A stretch of DNA of 6,393 bases, from positions 1-6,393 of the forward strand of contig JAURQB010000206.1 of the NCBI GenBank assembly GCA_030836365.1. The letters run 5' to 3'. This document shows positions 4,673 to 6,393 of the stretch, piece by piece. Both the position numbers and the translations under genes were made by a program. Below the pieces are notes generated by a model. The model did not search any database, had not been told where the DNA came from, and saw only the letters and a list, made by a program, of their open reading frames with translations. The DNA comes from Bdellovibrionota bacterium (GTDB lineage: Bacteria > Bdellovibrionota > Bacteriovoracia > Bacteriovoracales > Bacteriovoracaceae). How positions within the stretch are numbered: the first letter of the stretch is position 1; each line of letters starts with the position of its first letter.

Positions 4673-6393
4673 TTACTTCAGTAGTTTTAATACCTCTTGA
4701 ATAGAGTGTGTTATTGGTGTGCCCGGCCCAAAAATGCACTTAACTCCCGCTTCATAGAGTGCATCATAATCCTTTTTGGGAATAACACCGCCACAGATCA
4801 CATGAATCTCATTTGCTCCGCTTTTTTTGAGTTCATTGATAAGTTCAGGAATGAGTGTTTTGTGTCCCGCTGCTTGAGAGCTAACGCCAACAACGTGGAC
4901 GTCATTATCAATTGCTTGGTGAGATACTTCTTTCGGTGTTGAAAACATCGGAGCAATATCAATATCAAAACCAGCATCACTAAACGCAGAGGCGATCACT
5001 TTTGCGCCTCGGTCATGGCCGTCTTGTCCCATTTTTGCCACTAGCATTCGTGGTCGTCTTCCATGATTTTTTTCAAAATCTTTAACCTCTTTTTCAACAA
5101 GAGACCAAAAGTCCTCGTTCATATTTGTCTCCTTGTAAACTCCACTTGCGGTATGATGAGTCGCAGAGTATCGTCCCCAAACTTTTTCCATTGCTGCACT
5201 AATTTCACCTACGGTGCATCTTGCTCTTGCCGCCTCAACGCTTAATTGAAGGAGATTTCCTTCGTTTGTTTTAGCAGCATTTTCAATCGCGGATAAGCAC
5301 TGGTCGACTTCTTTTTGGTTTCTTGTTGCCTTAATGCTTTTTAATCGAGCAACCTGCAAGTTTCGCACTTTGTGGTTATCGATTTCTAAAGTTTCAACGT
5401 TTTCCTCGTTTTCAACCCTATATTTATTTACTCCAACAATTACTTCTTTTCCTGAATCAATATCACCCTGTCTTCTTGCAGCAGACTTTTCAATATTTAG
5501 TTTAGGTTTACCCGTTTCAATGTATTTGGCCATACCACCTTCTTTTGAAACTTCTTCAACAATATTTTTCGCCTTTTGATACATATCCTCCGTTAGTGAT
5601 TCCATCATGTAGCTGCCGCCCCAAGGATCTACGACTTTTGTAATATTGGATTCCTCTTGTAATATCAGTTGAGTATTACGCGCAATTCTAGAGCTAAATT
5701 CACTCGGAAGAGCAACTGCTTCATCTAATGAATTTGTATGTAAGGATTGTGTTCCACCAAAGACAGCCGCCATTGCTTCAATTGTTGTTCTAATAACATT
5801 GTTATGAGGATCTTGCTCCGTTAAAGACCAGCCTGAAGTTTGGCAATGAGTACGAAGACTTTTTGATTTCTCTGATTTTGGATTGTACTCGCTGACAATT
5901 TCACTCCAAAGTCTTCTCGCCGCACGAAGTTTTGCAATTTCAAGATAAAAGTTCATTCCAATACCAAAGAAAAAACTTAATCTTGGTGCAAATTGATCAA
6001 TCTCAAGACCTGTTTTTAAGGCCGTTTCAATATACTCTTTTCCATCAGCAAGAGTATAAGCAAGCTCTAAAATTGGATCTGCGCCGGCTTCTTGCATGTG
6101 ATAGCCAGAGATAGAAATCGAGTTATATCTTGGCATGTTTTTAGAAGTGAACTCAATAATGTCACCGATAATTTTCATTGATGGTGACGGTGGGTATATA
6201 TAAGTATTTCTAACCATGAATTCTTTAAGAATATCATTTTGAATCGTACCGGAGAGTTTTTCTTGAGGGACACCTTGCTCCTCAGCAGCGACAATGTAAT
6301 TTGCAAGAATCGGAAGAACAGCGCCATTCATTGTCATCGATACTGAAACTTGATCAAGAGGAATTCCATCAAAAAGAATTTTCATGTCTTCAA
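4673..6393 (-). CDS. mutB: Methylmalonyl-CoA mutase, catalytic chain (N-terminus beyond window)
   Basis: Adenosylcobalamin-dependent isomerisation of (R)-methylmalonyl-CoA to succinyl-CoA. The frame is open to the right edge; the ATG at 6385 is internal, since the codons before it (Glu-Asp) continue the family alignment. About 140-150 N-terminal residues, including the first part of the TIM barrel with its substrate-binding tyrosine, lie outside. Numbering from 6385, the barrel shows GIPLDQVSVSMTMNGAVLP (7-25), FMVRNTYIYPPSPSM (56-70) and SISGYHMQEAGA (91-102) with catalytic-site His96. It also has LRTHCQTSGWSLTEQD (177-192), QSLHTNSLDEA (213-223) and DPWGGSYMMESL (253-264). The C-terminal B12 domain has DxHxxG as DGHDRG (455-460, cobalt-ligand His457), then VGVSSQAAGH (499-508) and CGGVIP with GPGT (553-556). 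The second B12 motif (SxL in relatives) reads S-S-Q, with Gln504 in place of Leu. It resembles the human MUT-type chain closely. meaB follows 50 bases downstream. Whether a small MutA partner is encoded upstream cannot be seen. Confidence 0.97.
   Translation of the reverse strand, partial: EDMKILFDGIPLDQVSVSMTMNGAVLPILANYIVAAEEQGVPQEKLSGTIQNDILKEFMVRNTYIYPPSPSMKIIGDIIEFTSKNMPRYNSISISGYHMQEAGADPILELAYTLADGKEYIETALKTGLEIDQFAPRLSFFFGIGMNFYLEIAKLRAARRLWSEIVSEYNPKSEKSKSLRTHCQTSGWSLTEQDPHNNVIRTTIEAMAAVFGGTQSLHTNSLDEAVALPSEFSSRIARNTQLILQEESNITKVVDPWGGSYMMESLTEDMYQKAKNIVEEVSKEGGMAKYIETGKPKLNIEKSAARRQGDIDSGKEVIVGVNKYRVENEENVETLEIDNHKVRNLQVARLKSIKATRNQKEVDQCLSAIENAAKTNEGNLLQLSVEAARARCTVGEISAAMEKVWGRYSATHHTASGVYKETNMNEDFWSLVEKEVKDFEKNHGRRPRMLVAKMGQDGHDRGAKVIASAFSDAGFDIDIAPMFSTPKEVSHQAIDNDVHVVGVSSQAAGHKTLIPELINELKKSGANEIHVICGGVIPKKDYDALYEAGVKCIFGPGTPITHSIQEVLKLLK

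Noticed and set aside
6383..6385. ATG as the true start of the mutase
   Set aside because: The frame continues to the window edge, and the sequence at this ATG corresponds to a position well inside the barrel domain of known mutases.

Overview
The window looks like a piece of an AT-rich Gram-negative bacterial genome with a short foreign, GC-rich segment joined to its left end. By hand count bases 1-216 are about 61% G+C (132/216), while bases 301-360 are about 37%. The compact spacing, AT-rich codon use and gene content (hflK/hflC, a split biotin-dependent carboxylase, methylmalonyl-CoA mutase with its GTPase) would fit a Bdellovibrio/Bacteriovorax-like or other deltaproteobacterium-like organism. 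That assignment is inference from gene content and base composition only. The left fragment resembles Calx-beta/lamin-tail surface proteins of Verrucomicrobia or Planctomycetes.

Layout. Bases 2 to about 216 (+) hold the tail of a Calx-beta repeat and the start of a lamin-tail-like domain. At about 212-219 this breaks abruptly into the ATP-binding glycine loop of a biotin carboxylase, in another reading frame. The carboxylase therefore lacks its first ~160 residues, although its frame is open well upstream of its first ATG at 307. Next on the + strand come a 170-residue biotinyl carrier protein (1180-1692), hflK (1702-2700, GTG start) and hflC (2723-3703). Gaps are 9, 9 and 22 bases, and two Shine-Dalgarno sequences overlap the preceding stop codon, so these four look like one operon. 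From the right, on the - strand, come methylmalonyl-CoA mutase (4673 to beyond 6393, N-terminus off the window) and, 50 bases downstream of it, a MeaB/ArgK-type GTPase (3717-4622). The two operons converge with only 13 bases between hflC and meaB.

How the genes work together. The carboxylase and carrier proteins supply the biotin carboxylation half of an acyl-CoA carboxylase. Because the neighbours are the mutase and its chaperone, the likely substrate is propionyl-CoA: propionyl-CoA to methylmalonyl-CoA (carboxylase), then to succinyl-CoA (B12-dependent mutase, protected by MeaB). The carboxyltransferase subunit and the epimerase are not in the window. HflK and HflC form an inner-membrane SPFH complex that regulates the FtsH protease. 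They have no obvious metabolic link to the pathway and seem to be co-transcribed passengers.

I see no RNA gene, CRISPR array, insertion sequence or undescribed system. The most notable thing is the chimeric left junction, most simply an assembly or amplification artefact.
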